From: Gomphosphaeria aponina SAG 52.96 = DSM 107014
GTDB taxonomy: Bacteria; Cyanobacteriota; Cyanobacteriia; Cyanobacteriales; Gomphosphaeriaceae
Direction of reading: 5' to 3'
Assembly: GCA_016903655.1 (NCBI GenBank)
Contig: JADQBC010000030.1
Span: 1 to 33,939 of the forward strand
DNA length: 33,939 nucleotides
Positions 8,992 through 19,000 of this stretch are shown here, piece after piece. Position numbers and translations under genes: made by a program. Each line of letters opens with the position of its first letter. Position 1 is the stretch's first letter. The notes beneath the pieces are model-generated. The model did no database searches and was not told the origin of the DNA. It was given only the letters and a program-made list of their open reading frames with translations.

Positions 8992-9678
8992 ATGACCATG
9001 CCCAAAATTAGTATTATTATTCCTGTCTTAAATGAAGCTGCAATAATCCAAAAAACCATCATTCCTCTTCTGGATCATTCAGACATAGAAATCATCGTAG
9101 CAGACGGTGGCAGCATAGACAATACGCAAGCATTGGTGAAAGAATTGGGAGTAAAACTAATTATTTCCCCTGGAGGTGGACGTAGTAATCAAATGAATTT
9201 GGGTGCAAGAATAGCAACAGGAGAAATACTTTTATTTCTCCATGGAGATACCCAGTTACCATCAGGATATCAAGGAATAATTAGGGAGATATTATCACAA
9301 CCTCAAACCATCGCTGGTGCTTTTCAATTAAAAATTGATGGAGAAAAATGGTCACTCAGATTAGTAGAAATAATGGTGAACTGGCGATCGCATTTTTTTT
9401 CCCTTCCCTATGGAGACCAAGCAATTTTCCTCAAAACATCCAGCTTCGAGCAAATTGGTGGTTTTTCCCAGCTCCCAATTATGGAAGACTATGAACTAAT
9501 TAGACGTTTACAAACCAAAGGAAAAATCACCATTGCACCCCATCCAGTCTTAACATCTAGTCGCCGTTGGGAGAAGCTAGGAGTATTCCAAACCACCCTC
9601 ATTAACCAACTAATTATTCTTGGTTATTTCTTAGGCATTCCCCCAGTCAAACTCGCCCAATTATACAGAGGCAAATAA
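8992..9678 (+). CDS. TIGR04283-like family 2 glycosyltransferase
   Basis: The 228-aa protein has the GT2 nucleotide-sugar fold: KISIIIPVLNEAAII at the start, the VADGGSIDNT acidic motif near residue 40, and HGDT within ILLFLHGDTQLPSGY as the metal-binding (DXD-like) element. YGDQAIF and MEDYELIRRL follow. This pattern fits the rSAM/selenodomain-associated glycosyltransferase family (TIGR04283). The acceptor is not predictable here. I chose ATG 8992 (MTMPKIS); ATG 8998 is equally possible. An in-frame ATG at 8953 lies inside the neighbouring MITE and would add 13 residues encoded by it. No good Shine-Dalgarno is seen. Confidence 0.8.
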   Translation: MTMPKISIIIPVLNEAAIIQKTIIPLLDHSDIEIIVADGGSIDNTQALVKELGVKLIISPGGGRSNQMNLGARIATGEILLFLHGDTQLPSGYQGIIREILSQPQTIAGAFQLKIDGEKWSLRLVEIMVNWRSHFFSLPYGDQAIFLKTSSFEQIGGFSQLPIMEDYELIRRLQTKGKITIAPHPVLTSSRRWEKLGVFQTTLINQLIILGYFLGIPPVKLAQLYRGK

Positions 9679-9685
9679 GCATTTT

Positions 9686-10603
9686 TCAATCTAGGGGAAT
9701 AACATTAACCCAACCTTGATAATTCTGATCACGATTTTCCGTAATTGCCGTTAATTTTTCCTTGATTTTTTCAGTCATCGGTCTGTTCGGAGATAACTGA
9801 TAACTTTCAACTCTTTTTACAGGAGTAATCTTAGCCGCCGTTCCACAGAGAAAAACCTCATCAGCAATAAACAACTCAGTTTTATCCACAGGTCTTTCTT
9901 GAATAGGAAATGATAAATCTTGAGCAATTTTCAGCACACTATCTCGCGTAATTCCTTCCAGAATATCCTGCTCAAATCCAGGAGTAATCAATACTCCATT
10001 TCTTATCAGAAAAACATTCATTCCCGTAGCCTCACAAACCTTCCCCTGAGAATTCATTAAAATTGCCTCATCAAACCCCGATTCCACCGCTTCTGTTTTC
10101 GCCAAAGCTGACGTAATATAAGCCCCACTAATTTTCCCTCTTAATGGCAGACTACGGTCTTCTTGGCGATACCAAGAACTAATGCGACAGCTAATCCCAT
10201 CAGGCGATAAATAATCCCCCATTTCTAACCCATAAACAAAGAAATCTTTTTCAATTTTATGGAGTCTAGGAGCAATTCCTAAACCTGAACTATAGACAAA
10301 AGGACGAATATAAAAAGGCTTATCTGGTTTATTCTTCTGCACAAAATTTACAATTATTTGCTCAATTTTAGCCGCTGGTAATTCATAATTGAGAAACTTC
10401 GCACTATTACTTAATCTTTGACAATGACGGTCTAAGCGAAACAGTAAAATCTGCTCTGGTTTTTGCGGATCTGGTATTCCCCGTAATCCCCCAAAGGCGC
10501 CTGTCCCATAATGTAAAGCATGAGTTGCTATCGAAATGTTAGCTTCCTTAAAAGGAACAAATTTATTTTGAAAGTAAGCAATGGGCAAAAATTGATCATC
10601 CAT
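9686..10603 (-). CDS. ilvE: Branched-chain amino acid aminotransferase
   Basis: This is a fold-type IV PLP enzyme that makes or breaks down leucine, isoleucine and valine by transamination with glutamate/2-oxoglutarate. The N-terminus ATHALHYGTGAFGGLRG is the class-IV start. Lys157 in RGKISGAYITSALAKTEA is the expected PLP lysine, and CEATGMNVF (Glu191) is the cofactor-ring contact. Its 305 aa are normal. It converges with the glycosyltransferase gene, their ends only 7 nt apart. Class IV also holds D-amino acid transaminase and aminodeoxychorismate lyase, but the length and the GTGAFGGLRG and VYSSGLGI segments favour IlvE. Confidence 0.92.
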   Translation of the reverse strand: MDDQFLPIAYFQNKFVPFKEANISIATHALHYGTGAFGGLRGIPDPQKPEQILLFRLDRHCQRLSNSAKFLNYELPAAKIEQIIVNFVQKNKPDKPFYIRPFVYSSGLGIAPRLHKIEKDFFVYGLEMGDYLSPDGISCRISSWYRQEDRSLPLRGKISGAYITSALAKTEAVESGFDEAILMNSQGKVCEATGMNVFLIRNGVLITPGFEQDILEGITRDSVLKIAQDLSFPIQERPVDKTELFIADEVFLCGTAAKITPVKRVESYQLSPNRPMTEKIKEKLTAITENRDQNYQGWVNVIPLD

Positions 10604-10639
10604 ATTTTCAATTAACTCAAAAAAATTTAATACTTTGAT

Positions 10640-10698
10640 GGGCGGGTTTTGATATAAAGGTTATGGTGTTGATTATTATATTTTGTCTAAACCCGCCC
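10640..10698. repeat. short palindromic repeat element upstream of ilvE
   Basis: GGGCGGGTTT (10640-10649) and AAACCCGCCC (10689-10698) are a perfect 10-bp inverted repeat around a 39-nt AT-rich centre. It sits in the 175-nt spacer between the ilvE start and the end of the M61 gene, both on -. It may terminate the M61 transcript or be a small interspersed repeat. I cannot tell which from one copy. Confidence 0.5.
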
Positions 10699-10778
10699 CT
10701 ACATTTTTTAATCTTCCATAATAAGGGGAAAATTTTAAGTTCTTCAACCTCATTTAATCATGAGTATCACAGGATAAC

Positions 10779-12512
10779 TTATTTTAACCAGCCAGAAAGA
10801 TTCTGCCGTTGCACCTCACTCGGATTTTTCACAGACACCAATTCATAACCACTCGGCTGGGGTGCTGTTAATTTTACAGCAAGAGTGCGCAATTCATCCT
10901 GGTGAAATAAAGTAACCTGGATCCTATCCCCCGCTTGATAATCGTTGAGACGGTCATTTAACTGTTCCGACCTCACCCGCATTCCATCAATTGCTAGCAA
11001 CTCATCCCCAGGATCAATTCCCGCTACCATTGCAGGGGAACCAAACTCAACAAAATTTATTATTTCTTGACAATTTTCTGTTTGTAACCTCACCCCCAGG
11101 AAAGGAACAGCTTCCTTCTCCATTACCCCCTTCAATTGTAAACCAAAAGGTTCCAGATATTCACCAAAAGGTAACTCATCAGTTCCATCAATATAACGCT
11201 GGAAAAAATCACTCAAATCAGTCTTGGCTACCGACTCCATTACCTCCTGCAACTGTTCAGTAGTAAAGCCAATTTCTTCCTTGCCAAAATCCTGCCACAT
11301 TTTCCGCATCACATCATCAAGCGATCGCTGATTATTGTGACGGGAGCGAATCAGTAAATCCAGCAAAAGGGAAACCAGTTCCCCTTTCAAATAATAAGAT
11401 ATTTGGGAATTATCACTATTAGCATCTCGGCGATATAACTTAATCCAAGTATCAAAACTAGACTCACTCAAAGGCTGCACCTTCCGCCCTGGTGTCATCA
11501 GCAACCGAGTAATATCCCTACTCAAATTTTGCAAAAAAGTTTGGCACTCAAAAATCCCCGCCCTCAGGGGTATTAATCCATCATAATAGCTAGTCGTCCC
11601 TTCACAAAACCAGAGACAACGAGTATAATTTTCCTTTTCATAATCAAACTTTGCCAATTCTTTGGGGCGAAGGCGTTTCACATTCCATACATGGAAAAAT
11701 TCATGGGCTACAAGCTGAATAAAACGATGATACTTCTCCTGAGCCCGAAACCCAAAACGGTTATAATTTAAAGAACAGGAATCTCTATGTTCCAAACCCC
11801 CAAAACCACCAGCAGACAAATGGAGCAAAAATAAATACCTAGAGTAAGGTAATCCACCATATAAATCCCCTTCCACCTGAATAATTTTTTTAGTATCCTC
11901 AATTATTTTTTCTGGGTTAGCATTTCCCACCCCCCAAATAGCCAACTGATGGGGTTTCCCCAAAACCGTAAAATCATAAACTCTGTGAGTACCTATTTCA
12001 AAAGGACTATCCACCAAAGTATCAAAATCTTTAGCCACAAAAGTATTAAGTTTCCCTGGAAAACTAGGCAAAGTAGTTGTCACCCGCCAATCTAATTTAG
12101 GTGGCACTATTTCAACCACAAGCGGCTGAGTTTCTAAACCAGGAATAAAAAAGAAAAGTGCTGCCCCATTAATATAACCATGAGTCTCATCCAAATGATT
12201 AGTACGCACCGTCAGTTCATTAGCAAATACCCGATAATTTATCGTGACACTTGCACAATTTTCCGTAACAATCCGCCAATGATTTTTACTAATTTTTTTG
12301 GTCGGGGCAACTTGACTATTTACCCTAGCGGACAAATCTTGTACATGACGAGAATACTCCCTCACTAAATAAGAACCTGGAGTCCAAACTGGCAGCTTTA
12401 AATCTAATACTGGATCTTGCCAATTTTTCACCGTCAAACTCACCTCAAACAGATGGGAAGTCGGTTCAGGCATAGCCACCTGATATAAAATTTCTGGTGC
12501 AGTTTTTTCCAT
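10779..12512 (-). CDS. M61 family glycyl aminopeptidase-like metalloprotease with PDZ domain
   Basis: The 577-aa protein has the M61 N-terminal beta domain (WTPGSYLVREYSRHVQDL near residues 43-60), the zinc motif HEFFH at 270-274 followed by WNVKRLRPKEL, and the third ligand Glu304 in WFCEGTTSYYDGL. A PDZ domain follows at about 475-560 (FLGVRLQ..., VAGIDPGDELLAIDGMRV). M61 enzymes cleave N-terminal glycine or alanine; the substrate here is unknown. No signal peptide appears when starting at ATG 12512 (MEKTAPEILYQ). An upstream extension to 12629 would overlap the Crp-like gene and begins with an unrelated hydrophobic stretch, so I reject it. The Crp-like gene ends 16 nt upstream, suggesting an operon. 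Confidence 0.9.
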   Translation of the reverse strand: MEKTAPEILYQVAMPEPTSHLFEVSLTVKNWQDPVLDLKLPVWTPGSYLVREYSRHVQDLSARVNSQVAPTKKISKNHWRIVTENCASVTINYRVFANELTVRTNHLDETHGYINGAALFFFIPGLETQPLVVEIVPPKLDWRVTTTLPSFPGKLNTFVAKDFDTLVDSPFEIGTHRVYDFTVLGKPHQLAIWGVGNANPEKIIEDTKKIIQVEGDLYGGLPYSRYLFLLHLSAGGFGGLEHRDSCSLNYNRFGFRAQEKYHRFIQLVAHEFFHVWNVKRLRPKELAKFDYEKENYTRCLWFCEGTTSYYDGLIPLRAGIFECQTFLQNLSRDITRLLMTPGRKVQPLSESSFDTWIKLYRRDANSDNSQISYYLKGELVSLLLDLLIRSRHNNQRSLDDVMRKMWQDFGKEEIGFTTEQLQEVMESVAKTDLSDFFQRYIDGTDELPFGEYLEPFGLQLKGVMEKEAVPFLGVRLQTENCQEIINFVEFGSPAMVAGIDPGDELLAIDGMRVRSEQLNDRLNDYQAGDRIQVTLFHQDELRTLAVKLTAPQPSGYELVSVKNPSEVQRQNLSGWLK

Positions 12513-12528
12513 TATGCCAACATTTTTT

Positions 12529-13245
12529 TTATTCTTGACTATGAGCTCGATAAAAGTTAATGCGGGATTGATGATATAAATGAGCCAATTGCTTAGGATT
12601 AGATAAACACAATATTTGATTAGACTCATCTATTTCCACCAACCCCTGATTTTGTAACCCTTCCAAATTTTTAATAATTTCTTCTAGGTTAACCGCCGCC
12701 AAATCAGCCAAATCCTGATCAGGAATCTGAAAAATTTCCGTACCTTTTTCAGTGGTTTTTCCGTAATTTTCTCCCAGGAATAACAGAATTTTTACCAGTT
12801 TTACCTTTGATGGCTGCCATTGTAGTTGCAATCTACTTTGATATAAACGCATTTTGCGCACCATCAATTTCGATAAACGGAGATTTACTTGAGGATCGCG
12901 AAACAGAGTTTGGAGGAAGCGTTGAGCAGAAATACTGAGAGATTTAACCGCAGAAATAGCTACTATTTCTGTGGCGCGAGGAGTTTCATCTAGAATTGCC
13001 ACCTCCCCAAAAAAATCCCCAGGCCCTAATATTTCCAAAGTTACAGCATTTTCTCCCGCGCGGTGTTGCACCTTTACCCAGCCAGAGACAATAAAATAGA
13101 CTGCGTTCCCCCAGGTATTTTGGGTTAAAATCGCACTATTTGGCTCATATTCCTGTTCCTCCGTAATTGAAGGCAGCCATTCTAAAGTTTCTGCGCTCGC
13201 AGTGCTAAATAAATCGAAAAGCTCACTAAAAGCTGGAGTCTCCAT
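12529..13245 (-). CDS. Crp/Fnr family transcriptional regulator
   Basis: This 238-aa protein has a cyclic-nucleotide-binding-like beta barrel at about residues 20-125 (VYFIVSGWVKV, then GPGDFFGEVAILDETPRATEIVA). A long dimer helix and a winged helix-turn-helix near the C-terminus (IPDQDLADLAAVNLEEIIKNL) follow. The phosphate-binding cassette has GEVAILDETPRAT in place of the GE-x-(AL)-x6-RAA signature, so effector binding is uncertain. I start at ATG 13245; one codon upstream is TTG. It lies just upstream of the M61 gene on the same strand, and its targets are unknown. Confidence 0.85.
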   Translation of the reverse strand: METPAFSELFDLFSTASAETLEWLPSITEEQEYEPNSAILTQNTWGNAVYFIVSGWVKVQHRAGENAVTLEILGPGDFFGEVAILDETPRATEIVAISAVKSLSISAQRFLQTLFRDPQVNLRLSKLMVRKMRLYQSRLQLQWQPSKVKLVKILLFLGENYGKTTEKGTEIFQIPDQDLADLAAVNLEEIIKNLEGLQNQGLVEIDESNQILCLSNPKQLAHLYHQSRINFYRAHSQE

Positions 13246-13547
13246 CAATTTTTTATTACTTCTATATTTTAACTATCATGCAAAAGCTTGCGGAGGAATA
13301 GCCATTGAGTTAGGGCAATAGATATACAAAGGGAGCATTTTATATACAAAAAAAGCAATTAGTATTTACGATTCTAGCGCTTTGGTGGCGCGAACAGTTC
13401 TTCGGCAGAAGTGGAAAAATTTCCCCATTTGATCCCAGATTAATCTATAATCATAGTCTCAGAAGCTCAAGTTCATGTTAAAGTAGTTTCGGTCAAGAAA
13501 ATTTGACCCAACAAGATAGATTTTGGTTGACAGAAACTCTGGCAGCC
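13246..13547. other. intergenic region between the Crp-like gene and desA
   Basis: No coding or RNA gene is evident. It must hold the divergent promoters of the Crp-like gene (-) and desA (+). TTGACA at 13527-13532 is a plausible -35 box, but no well-spaced -10 follows. Confidence 0.4.
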
Positions 13548-13582
13548 ATCCTGCTACTATTTCTGTAGCTAGCAGGATTTTT
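13548..13582 (+). promoter_or_regulatory. terminator-like hairpin in the desA leader
   Basis: ATCCTGCTA (13548-13556) and TAGCAGGAT (13570-13578) pair perfectly around a 13-nt loop and are followed by TTTTTA. This has the form of an intrinsic terminator but stands 41 nt upstream of the desA ATG and points toward it. Attenuation of desA, or the end of a small leader RNA, is inference. Confidence 0.5.
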
Positions 13583-13622
13583 ATGTGCAGAAACTGCAGA
13601 ATAGGAATCATAACAATAGGAT

Positions 13623-14678
13623 ATGACAGCAACAATCTCAAACTCTCAGACAAAACTCCCAGAAGACGAAGATTTAACTCTGAGAGACATTTTGAACACT
13701 CTCCCCCGTGAAGTATTCATCAAAAATCCCCGTAAAGCTTGGCTAAAACTGGGCATAAATGTTTTATTGGTGGGTTTGGGATACGGGAGTTTGGCGATCG
13801 CCCCCTGGTATTTACTCCCCCTCTGTTGGATTTTTACTGGGACTGCATTAACAGGTTTTTTTGTAATCGCCCATGATTGCGGTCATCGTTCTTTTGCTAA
13901 CCGTAAATGGGTAAACGATGTGGTAGGACATTTGCTGCTCCTACCTTTAATTTATCCATTTCATGCGTGGCGCATCCTCCACAATTACCACCACAAACAT
14001 ACCAATAAGTTGGGAGTAGATAACGCTTGGGATGCTTTTACTCCAGCATATTATGAGAGTTTTTCCCCAGTGTATAAATTTCTCTACCGTAGCATTCGGG
14101 GAAAGTTTTGGTGGTTGGGTTCCATCGGTCATTGGGGAACTATGCACTTTGACTGGTTAAGGTTTGAAGGCAAAGAAAGAGAACAGGTAAGACTATCGGT
14201 AATGGTGGTATTAATAGGAGCGGCGATCGCTTTTCCCACTCTGATCATTACTACTGGTGTATGGGGGTGGGTGAAATTTTGGCTCCTACCCTGGCTAGTT
14301 TATCACTTCTGGATGAGTACTTTTACTATTGTCCACCACACAATGCCTGATATTCCTTTTAAACCTGCTTCGGAATGGCATGAAGCTCAAGCTCAACTCA
14401 CTGGTACAGTTCATTGCGATTATCCCAAATGGGTAGAATTTATGTGCCACGACATTAATGTCCATATTCCTCACCATATTTCTACTGGCATTCCCTGGTA
14501 CAACCTCCGCCAAGCTCATCAAAGTTTGGAAGAAAACTGGGGCGACTATCTCTATAAGTGCCAGTTTTCCTGGTCATTGATGCAGCGAATTACTGCTCAG
14601 TGTCATTTATATGAAGCTGAGAATAACTACCAAACTTTTAAGCAGTATCAGAACTCCACCATAAAAACTGGTCATTAG
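13623..14678 (+). CDS. desA: Acyl-lipid delta-12 (omega-6) desaturase
   Basis: This membrane di-iron enzyme introduces the delta-12 double bond into fatty acids bound to glycerolipids, using ferredoxin, and supports membrane fluidity in the cold. The three histidine boxes are HDCGH at 84-88, HNYHH at 120-124 and HIPHH at 281-285. Hydrophobic pairs lie at about 42-80 and 190-230. Its 351 aa match cyanobacterial DesA, and the N-terminal [23 protein letters not shown] is typical of it. desB follows after 99 nt in the same direction, so the two successive desaturation steps may be co-expressed. Confidence 0.93.
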   Translation: MTATISNSQTKLPEDEDLTLRDILNTLPREVFIKNPRKAWLKLGINVLLVGLGYGSLAIAPWYLLPLCWIFTGTALTGFFVIAHDCGHRSFANRKWVNDVVGHLLLLPLIYPFHAWRILHNYHHKHTNKLGVDNAWDAFTPAYYESFSPVYKFLYRSIRGKFWWLGSIGHWGTMHFDWLRFEGKEREQVRLSVMVVLIGAAIAFPTLIITTGVWGWVKFWLLPWLVYHFWMSTFTIVHHTMPDIPFKPASEWHEAQAQLTGTVHCDYPKWVEFMCHDINVHIPHHISTGIPWYNLRQAHQSLEENWGDYLYKCQFSWSLMQRITAQCHLYEAENNYQTFKQYQNSTIKTGH

Positions 14679-14777
14679 TCATTGGTTCTCTTGTATAGGA
14701 CAAAAAGTTACTAACCAAGGACAAATGATGAGGGACAAAAGACATTTTCGTAACCTTTAGCAAACAGTAAAACATTC

Positions 14778-15839
14778 GTGCAAGTAAAGACAGTAGAATC
14801 AAATCCACATCTAGTAGATACTCACCAAGAGAGGGAAGAACTCCCATTTACCCTCAAAGACTTAAAAGACGCTATACCCCCAGAATGCTTTAAGCCATCT
14901 ACAGGTCGCTCTCTCGCCTACTTTTTTCAGGATGTGGGAATCATTGCAGGATTATATGCGATCGCCTACAGTCTAGATTCCTGGTTTTTCTGGCCAATTT
15001 TCTGGCTCATGCAAGGAACAATGTTTTGGGCGCTATTTGTAGTAGGGCATGACTGCGGTCATCGTTCCTTTTCCCAGTACAAATGGGTCAACGATCTTAT
15101 TGGTCATCTCGCTCATACCCCCATTCTGGTACCCTTTCACGGTTGGCGCATCAGTCACCGAACTCACCACCAAAATACTGGAAACATCGAAAATGATGAA
15201 AGTTGGTATCCAGTAACAGAAAGCCAATATGAGGAAATGGGATTTTTTGGGAGAATAGTGCGTTTCAAACTCATTTTGTTTGCCTATCCTGTGTATCTAT
15301 TTAAACGTTCTCCAGGAAAAGAAGGCTCTCATTTTCTCCCCAGTAGTCCTTTATTTCGTCCTTCAGAAAAATGGGATGTAATTATCAGTACCATCTGCTG
15401 CACATTAATGGTAGGTTTGTTAGGCTTTCTGACTTATCAATGGGGCTTTTTATGGCTACTAAAATACTATCTCGGTCCCTATATTGTTTTTGTGATGTGG
15501 CTCGATTTAGTAACCTTTCTTCACCACACTGATCCAGATATTCCTTGGTATCGTGGTCAAGATTGGTATTTTCTTAAAGGTGCGCTCTCCACAATCGACC
15601 ATGATTATGGATTTATTAACAATATTCACCATAATATTGGCACTCACGTAGCCCACCACATTTTTCTCAATATGCCCCACTATCACCTCAAAACAGCCAC
15701 TGAAGCAATTAAGCCCATTTTAGGAGATTATTACCGCCAATCTGAGCGATCAATTTTTCAGGCTTTTTGCCGTGGATTAAATAGTTGTTATTTTGTCTCT
15801 GATACAGGCTCAAAAATATACTATCAGAAACATAAATAA
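14778..15839 (+). CDS. desB: Acyl-lipid omega-3 (delta-15) desaturase
   Basis: It adds the omega-3 double bond after DesA, giving alpha-linolenic-type lipids; this is typically a cold-induced step. The histidine boxes are HDCGH at 91-95, HRTHH at 127-131 and HVAHH at 290-294. The blocks LPFTLKDLKDAIPPECF and TPILVPFHGWRISHRTHH are characteristic of omega-3 desaturases. The protein has 353 aa. The start appears to be GTG at 14778 (no ATG nearby in frame and no clear Shine-Dalgarno), so the exact start is less certain than the rest. A heptamer array begins 4 nt after the stop. Confidence 0.92.
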   Translation: MQVKTVESNPHLVDTHQEREELPFTLKDLKDAIPPECFKPSTGRSLAYFFQDVGIIAGLYAIAYSLDSWFFWPIFWLMQGTMFWALFVVGHDCGHRSFSQYKWVNDLIGHLAHTPILVPFHGWRISHRTHHQNTGNIENDESWYPVTESQYEEMGFFGRIVRFKLILFAYPVYLFKRSPGKEGSHFLPSSPLFRPSEKWDVIISTICCTLMVGLLGFLTYQWGFLWLLKYYLGPYIVFVMWLDLVTFLHHTDPDIPWYRGQDWYFLKGALSTIDHDYGFINNIHHNIGTHVAHHIFLNMPHYHLKTATEAIKPILGDYYRQSERSIFQAFCRGLNSCYFVSDTGSKIYYQKHK

Positions 15840-15843
15840 ACAG

Positions 15844-15927
15844 TTGATGGTTGATGGTTGATGGTTGATGGTTGATGGTTGATGGTTGATGGTTGATAGT
15901 TGATGGTTGATGGTTGATGGTTGATGG
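15844..15927. repeat. heptanucleotide tandem array (TTGATGG), 12 units
   Basis: Twelve 7-bp units run from 15844 to 15927. Eleven are TTGATGG and the eighth is TTGATAG. It begins 4 nt after the desB stop and leads into AACAATT-type direct repeats to about 15975. It belongs to the short tandemly repeated repetitive (STRR) class known in cyanobacteria. The same unit recurs near 8890, 24806, 26311 and 30505. Confidence 0.95.
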
Positions 15928-15976
15928 TTGTGAACAATTAACAATCAACAATTAACAATTAACAATTAACAATTGT

Positions 15977-15999
15977 AGGGGTTTAATCACCAAACCCCT
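15977..15999. terminator. bidirectional hairpin between convergent desB and the TPR-helicase gene
   Basis: AGGGGTTT (15977-15984) and AAACCCCT (15992-15999) form an 8-bp stem with a 7-nt loop between two convergent genes. It is compatible with termination from either side, although neither flank has a long T-tract. Confidence 0.6.
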
Positions 16000-16019
16000 T
16001 AACTAATAACCATCAAGCA

Positions 16020-19000
16020 TCAATATGAGTCAGAAATCTGGTTCTGTATAGTTTTAATCAATTGTTGAACTTCTTTCTCAGCCCGAAAATTACCGCTTTC
16101 TCGGAAGAGACTTGCTGATTTATGTAAAAGTTCTAAAGCCTTTTGCTCCTCGCCTAATTTAGAAAGCACATTTCCCAAATTCTTGTAAACTTGTGCATAA
16201 TTAGGAACAAGCTCTAAGGCCCGATTATAATCTTTAATAGCTGCTGCATAATCTCCGAGATAAAAATTGGTCAAACCACGATTATTATAAGCGATCGCAT
16301 AGTCTGAATTTATGCCAATAGCCTCATTTAAATCCTCTCTTGCCCCTGAATAGTCTTTCAATTGTAAGCGGGCAAAACCCCGATTATTATAAGCTATAGC
16401 ATCATTGCTATTCAGCCGAATAGCAGCACTAAAATCTTCAATAGCTTCTGTTTCTTTTTTTAACCGCAAAAGAGCCAGCCCCCGTTGATTATAATACACA
16501 TTAGCACAAGAAGGATTAAGCTTAATTGCTTGAGTAAAATCCTCAATTGCTTTCTGATCCCTTTCCAAATGAAAATAGGAAAGACCACGATTATAATAAG
16601 CATCAGCATAATCAGCACAAAGACGAATAGCAACAGTATAATTTTCCAGGGCCCCTGCATAATCCCTTAAATGAGAACGAGCCAGACCCCGATTATGATA
16701 AGCTACAGCATATTGGGGATGAAGACAAATAGCCTCAGTAAAATCTTCAATCGCCTCATAAAACTCTTGCAAATGGGAACGAGCAAACCCTCTATTATTA
16801 TAAGCCATAGCAAATCTAGAATTAATAGCGATCGCCGCATTAAAATCCTCAATAGCATCAGTAATTTTCTCAAGATTCAAATAACTAATCCCTCGGTTAT
16901 TATAAGCTTCAGCATCTTGGGAATTAAGTTCAATTGCCTTAGTAGAATCTTCAATTGCCCCTTCATAATCCCCTAAGCGCCAGCGACAAAGTCCCCGCTT
17001 ATTGTAGGCCATAGGAGCCAAATTGCTATTAAGTTCAATTCCCCGAGTAAAATCTTCTATTGCTCCCTCATATTCATGGGAATTGCAACGTGCCAGTCCG
17101 CGATTAGTATAAGCTTGGGCATAATGAGGTTTAATCTCGAGCGCCTTTGTAAAATCCTCTTTTGCTTCCGCCAATTTTCCCCGACGTAAATAAGAAATCC
17201 CTCGATTATTATAAGCTTCGGCAAAATGAGGAACCAACTCAATTGCTGCTGTAAATTTCTCTTCTGATTCTTGATTTTTCCCATCTCGCAAATATGCCAG
17301 CCCAAAATTATTACAAGCTTCTGCATATTTAGGATTCAACTTCATTGCTTCAGCAAAGTATTCTCTTGCCTCTTCATATTTCTTTAAATTTAAACTTGCA
17401 TTACCCAAATTATTATAAGCCTCAACATATTGAGGCTTAATGCGTATTGCCTCTTTAAAATTTGCGATCGCCGCCTCATACTGCTTTGAATTTAGGAAAA
17501 CATTACCCCGATTATTATAAGCGAGCGCATAATTTGGATTAATCCGAATAGCTGTATTCAAATCCTCAATTGCTTGCTCAATGTTCAGGTTTTCTTGAAA
17601 GTGAACCACTCCATCCACATCCTCGATCATCCTTTCCCTTTTTGCTAATCGATGAATTTGCGCCATCGCCCTATTATTATAAGCTTCAGCATAATCAGGA
17701 TTCCACCTAATTGCCGAGGTAAAATCTTGAATCGCTTGCTCATAATTCCGCAAATTCAACCAAACATTCCCTCTGTTGTTATATGCTTCTGGGTAATCAT
17801 TTTTTAGCTCGATAGCACGGTTTAAATCTGCCATTGCTGCTTCATTTTCTCGCAAATTCAACCGCACATTCCCTCGATTATTATAGGCCTCTGCCAAATT
17901 AGGATTTAGTTTTAAAGCTGTACTAAAATCTTCAATTGCTTGGCTGATATTATTTAACTTTAAATACTCAGCTCCCCTATTATTAAAAACATCTGGCAGC
18001 CGAGGATTAAGCTTAATCGCCTGATTAAAATCTTCGATCGCTTTTTTGGAATTCCCCAAGCATACTTGAGCCATTCCTCTCCGTTGGTAAACCTCTACAT
18101 GATTTCGATTTAAGCTAATAACTTTGCTATAATCTTCTATTGCCGCCTCATACCTGTGCCGATTTAACTCCAAACAACCTCTGCTGTAATACGCATCTAG
18201 ATAATTAGGCTCTAACAAAAGCGCCCGATTCAAATCCGCCTCTGCCTGAAAATAATTCTTCAAATTCAACCAAGCCGTTCCCCTATTATGATATAATTCT
18301 GCTGTGTTTTCATCCCCAAGAATCCCCTGAGTAAAATCTGATACTGCCTTCTCATATTCCCGAAGAGCAAACCACAGCTTCCCTCGATTATTATAAGCTT
18401 CAGTATAATCATTTTTCAGATTAATGGCCATATTTAAATCATCCATACTCTGCTCATACCGTCTTAGCTGAAGCCAAACCCCACCTCGATAATTATATGC
18501 TTCAGGACATTGCGGATCACAGCCAATCGCCTTAGTAAAAGCTAGAGAAGCTGATTCTAATTCTTGGCGATTTATTTTAGCCAAACCTGTTTTTAAATGA
18601 TATTTTGCCCAACATATATTTGCTTTTTCCTGCATCAAGGCTAACTCATACTGCCTTGCCGCCTCTAACCATTGTTGTTGAGCTTCCAACTCAACCGCTT
18701 TAATTGATCCTTTTTTCTGCTCATTATCACTTTGCAACCAGCAACGCCTAGCATCTTCAACTTTCCCCAATGCTTCCCACTCCAGAGCTGCTGCTTCCCA
18801 CTGGTTAGCTTTTTCCAAAACATAAATTGTTAAAAGTCGCTGCTTTTCTAGGTTTCCCGCCTTTCCCCAACACTCGGCTGCTTTTTCCAATTTCTGTACC
18901 CGCTCAAACCATTGAGCTGCTGCTTCCCACTTTTCTAACAGTACCAACACCTCTGCCGCTTGCTCATACTTCCTTTGTTGCAATAATACTGTTGTTTCTA

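Noticed and set aside
12513-12629. Upstream extension of the M61 peptidase with a hydrophobic segment that could pass for a signal anchor
   Set aside because: It overlaps the end of the Crp-like gene, starts with antisense-like low-complexity sequence, and M61 homologues begin near MEKTAPEI.
13261-13547. tRNA or small RNA gene in the desA upstream region
   Set aside because: No cloverleaf, no T-loop GGTTCRA-type sequence and no clear promoter-terminator pair could be found.
15709-15951. Minus-strand reading frame of 80 codons rich in repeated QPSTINH
   Set aside because: It is the heptamer array read in one frame; a 7-bp repeat gives a 7-residue periodic peptide and stays open for long stretches. 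No start signal or family resemblance.
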